Assembly (NCBI GenBank): GCA_017548125.1
Contig: JAFYNK010000007.1
Location: 62,001 to 126,000, forward strand
Direction of reading: 5' to 3'
Source: Bacteroidales bacterium
GTDB taxonomy: Bacteria > Bacteroidota > Bacteroidia > Bacteroidales > F082
DNA length: 64,000 nt
Of the stretch, positions 61,748 to 64,000 are shown in pieces. The position numbers and the translations under genes are program-made. The first letter of the stretch is position 1. Every line of letters starts with the position of its first letter. The notes beneath the pieces are model-generated. The model was not told the origin of the DNA. It saw nothing but the letters and a program-made list of their open reading frames with translations, and ran no database searches.

Positions 61748-62815
61748 TTATTTTGCGAAGTTAATTCTCCATGTCAAACCTACATTGGCTTGAACAGAAA
61801 AGTCTGTTGAGTTAGGATTTAAGATGTCGTCAGTAGGTGATGTTAATGAATTGAAAGCGAGGAATCCGTGGAGACGGAGGTTCTTGTTTCCTTTGTAAGG
61901 ATAAGCCTCGAAGCCTAAACCTCCGAAAACGTATTCAACACCAGGAAGGACTGCCATATCAAAAGGCTTATATGATGGCCAACCGTTGTCATAATCATAA
62001 TAACTATGTTTGTTTCTGTCGTATCCGCCTTTTACCATGCCAGTAAACTTATCTGTGAATGCATATTTCACTTCACCTATGAGAGTGAAGTCTCCCAAGA
62101 AGAAATCACTTTGGTTGAAGAAGCCTCTGTTCATGAAATCTACATAGAAATCCAACTTGCCGAAGTCGAACATATTTCCTAAGGCTATGTAGTTGATATA
62201 TTCGCCTTTGTTTTGTTCCATCATATTGATAGAATAAGATGTACTGAAAGCACCCATTCTGCCGTACCAAATCAAGTTGTAAGTATATCTGTTAGGAAGT
62301 CTGATGAACTTGCCTTCTGGGTCGTATCTGTTAAATGTGGAATTTGTAATTTGGAAGATAATGTCGTGATTTCCGTCGCTGGTATGGAATTCAACCTGGC
62401 TGCCGATGTCGTAGCAACTGAATTCGTTCCAGAAATGCGATGCGAAATAAACGTCGATAGGAGGAAGGTCGTACTCCCATCCGCCTACTGCGAGAGGCAT
62501 TCTACCTGCTGTGAAAGACCAGTTTTTTGTAGGATGGTAAGAAACGATCATGAAGTCAGTCTTTGAACCGCCAGCTGTCATATCTATTCTTTGGCGGATA
62601 CGATAAGTGAAATCCTGCAAGAAAGAGCCTTTCATCTCGAAATTGAAGAATTTGCCGTCAAGACCTGATTTATCTACAGTCCTCATGATATAATCATAAT
62701 CGACACGACCCTCGACAGATAATTTGTCGATGGTGAAATTTTTCTCTTGAGAGAACCCGATGTTATTGAAAGCAACTAATAACATCGCAAAAAGCACTAG
62801 TGATAATTTTCTCAT
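61748..62815 (-). CDS. Outer-membrane beta-barrel porin-like protein
   Basis: A 355-residue protein with signal peptide MRKLSLVLFAMLLVAFNNIGFSQ. Strands in the phosphate-selective-porin style follow: VEGRVDYDYIMRTVDKSG, FEMKGSFLQDFTYRIRQRIDM, TAGRMPLAVGGWEYDLPPIDVYFAS, VYNMFDFGKLDFYVDFMNRGFF-like segments, and an ending VQANVGLTWRINFAK. The region SFTAGRMPLAVGG is typical of porins that sit in the outer membrane with a conserved loop. It begins the unit with the Gate-domain transporter (18-base gap) and the ferredoxin, so it may be the outer-membrane entry for the same substrate. Confidence 0.78.
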   Translation of the reverse strand: MRKLSLVLFAMLLVAFNNIGFSQEKNFTIDKLSVEGRVDYDYIMRTVDKSGLDGKFFNFEMKGSFLQDFTYRIRQRIDMTAGGSKTDFMIVSYHPTKNWSFTAGRMPLAVGGWEYDLPPIDVYFASHFWNEFSCYDIGSQVEFHTSDGNHDIIFQITNSTFNRYDPEGKFIRLPNRYTYNLIWYGRMGAFSTSYSINMMEQNKGEYINYIALGNMFDFGKLDFYVDFMNRGFFNQSDFFLGDFTLIGEVKYAFTDKFTGMVKGGYDRNKHSYYDYDNGWPSYKPFDMAVLPGVEYVFGGLGFEAYPYKGNKNLRLHGFLAFNSLTSPTDDILNPNSTDFSVQANVGLTWRINFAK

Positions 62816-62854
62816 TTTATAATATTGTTTAATTGTTTTTATTTTATGCTATTC

Positions 62855-63070
62855 TCATTGAATGAATGTTTTTTCATATCTTGTATAATCTTTACTATCT
62901 ATAGTAACAACCCATTTATCATCATAATAAGAATTATCTTCATAATCACCATGTACCCCTGGATTATATTGTTCTCCAGATAATGTGCAAAAATGATAAG
63001 GGTTACCTTCTACTTGGGCAGAAATTTCGATAGATAACAATATAAATACTATCAACAATTTATTTTTCAT
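62855..63070 (-). CDS. Small secreted hypothetical protein
   Basis: A 71-residue protein with signal peptide MKNKLLIVFILLSIEISAQ and a 52-residue mature part that is acidic and rich in Tyr (GDYEDNSYYDDKWVVTIDSKDYTRYE). No family was recognised. It follows the lipoprotein at 63085 by 14 bases, in the same direction, and the lipoprotein's own mature sequence has a similar style. Real gene likely but unproven. Confidence 0.5.
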   Translation of the reverse strand: MKNKLLIVFILLSIEISAQVEGNPYHFCTLSGEQYNPGVHGDYEDNSYYDDKWVVTIDSKDYTRYEKTFIQ

Positions 63071-63084
63071 AATATAATTCTTTT

Positions 63085-63852
63085 TTAAAATGCATATTCA
63101 TAACGGACATTACCATAGCAATTTCCATATTCATTGATATAATATTCACTTATTACATATCCGTCAGAATCATATTCATATTTATGCGATTCACTACGTA
63201 TAGCAAAATTTTTCCACAAAGGCTGTGATATATATATATTATAGCCGTACCCACGCAAAAGATGAGGAAGTGTGTAGTAAGGATGAATGTGCTCGCTAAA
63301 ATTCCCATATATTGTTCCAGTTTCTTCTCCGTCAGAATACGAATATGTTTTAACAACATTATTACCTTCCCATTCAAAAATTGTCCCACAATTATTCACA
63401 CTATCAATGTTACTGATAAGTTTACCTTCTTCATTATAAGTACGATAGTTCGTGTATTTATATTCATTATTAGAATAAAAATCTATTTTGAAAATCCTAT
63501 TATTTGTAAGGTAACAAACATAGCTAGAGTTGTTCAATCCACTGCTTGGAGTGTAAGCCACTACTTTCATGCTGTCTACCCCATAGTAATAAAAATCATA
63601 ATCAATTTGGTCCCAAGTACCTGAATCTGCTGTTATATGCTCAATTCTTGTAAAATCCTCATTCCAATCTATAATATATCTCAGACGACCCATATAGTCA
63701 GCATACTCCCTCACTAAATACTTCTTCACTATCGGTTCTTCTTCCTGTATGGTATCGTTGTTATCGTCACCTTCGTTATTTATCGGATTCGGCTTGCATG
63801 CAGTCACCATAAAAGATAACAAGATTATTGAGAGTAGTAATATCTTTCTCAT
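63085..63852 (-). CDS. Hypothetical lipoprotein
   Basis: A 255-residue lipoprotein with signal MRKILLLSIILLSFMVTAC (Cys19) and an Asp/Asn/Glu linker. The mature part contains repeated DGYVISEYYINEYG and EEGKLISNIDSVNNCGTIFEW patterns like those of the DUF4595/YD-type beta repeats, with many tyrosines. It starts 2 bases after the stop of the gene at the window edge. Function unknown. Confidence 0.7.
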   Translation of the reverse strand: MRKILLLSIILLSFMVTACKPNPINNEGDDNNDTIQEEEPIVKKYLVREYADYMGRLRYIIDWNEDFTRIEHITADSGTWDQIDYDFYYYGVDSMKVVAYTPSSGLNNSSYVCYLTNNRIFKIDFYSNNEYKYTNYRTYNEEGKLISNIDSVNNCGTIFEWEGNNVVKTYSYSDGEETGTIYGNFSEHIHPYYTLPHLLRGYGYNIYISQPLWKNFAIRSESHKYEYDSDGYVISEYYINEYGNCYGNVRYEYAF

Positions 63853-63854
63853 GG

Positions 63855-64000
63855 CTTATTCGTGTAATTTAGCTTCACTTCTTAAGACGTGGCGCATTTC
63901 TGTGATGATTTCAGATGACTCTTGTATTATATTAAGGTATAATAATCCCAAGTCGATGTTTTCCTTGTTGTTCTGTATTCTGTTCATCTGTTCGTGCGAC
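63855..64000 (-). CDS. C-terminus of a helical protein, possibly a Na/Pi cotransporter (partial)
   Basis: Only the last 48 codons are in the window; the rest is beyond the right edge. The visible end (SHEQMNRIQNNKENIDLGLLYLNIIQESSEIITEMRHVLRSEAKLHE) is a charged helix that resembles the PhoU-like C-terminal region of Na/Pi cotransporter (NptA-type) proteins. The next gene starts 2 bases later on the same strand. The assignment is tentative. Confidence 0.4.

Overview
The window looks like a chromosomal segment of a low-GC member of the Bacteroidota, most likely order Bacteroidales. Several things point that way. Most intergenic regions carry the Bacteroidota -7 promoter box TAnnTTTG. A single MurF-alanine racemase fusion is present. 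There are two gingipain-like C25 proteases with type IX secretion C-terminal tails. Families largely restricted to this phylum also occur (Omp28-related lipoprotein, DUF6029-like barrel, DUF2851-like protein, DUF7033-like deacetylase). No phage, integrase, insertion sequence, rRNA or CRISPR was seen.

Layout. 1-10.3 kb is mostly minus strand: aspartate kinase (cut by the window edge), a RelE/ParE-type toxin-antitoxin pair, glutamate decarboxylase, an Hsp15-like S4 protein, the GTPases Der and Era, initiator tRNA-fMet, then an operon of outer-membrane protein, Kdo transferase WaaA and leucyl aminopeptidase. 10.4-19.5 kb is plus strand housekeeping: lipoprotein, M16 protease, PdxA, MurF-Alr, a Dpm1-like glycosyltransferase, dihydroorotase, a MORN-repeat lipoprotein and TadA. 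19.7-26.5 kb holds two convergent C25 proteases, one broken by a frameshift and a nonsense codon. 26.6-35.3 kb carries an HdeD-like protein, a deacetylase/acyltransferase pair, a neurotransmitter-type symporter, a helix-hairpin-helix protein and Mfd. 35.3-38.3 kb has a P-loop kinase/dCMP deaminase fusion, a LOG-family nucleotide hydrolase and an M20 amidohydrolase. 38.4-42.5 kb has a phosphomannose isomerase and a three-gene envelope thiol operon. 42.7-51.8 kb holds envelope and hypothetical genes plus a GT39-type glycosyltransferase. 51.9-57.7 kb is a complete sufBCDSE-sufT iron-sulfur assembly operon. The remainder has a choline-kinase-like protein, tRNA-Ala(CGC), small envelope proteins, a Gate-domain transporter operon and an edge-truncated protein that may be a Na/Pi cotransporter.

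The strongest unexplained structure is a family of degenerate tandem arrays with a 7 or 8 nt period. They sit in at least fifteen places beside start or stop codons, sometimes as facing inverted pairs, and once inside a reading frame (the M20 amidohydrolase), where ten heptamers encode an extra low-complexity loop. Other points of interest are a kinase-deaminase fusion with the same domain order as the anti-phage protein DcdV/AvcD, next to a LOG-family gene; a GC-rich multi-hairpin element; a G.U-rich leader hairpin before the aspartate kinase; a small protein with a possible PID-type C-terminal sorting signal; and a stand-alone ferredoxin resembling the tail of an aldo/keto reductase.
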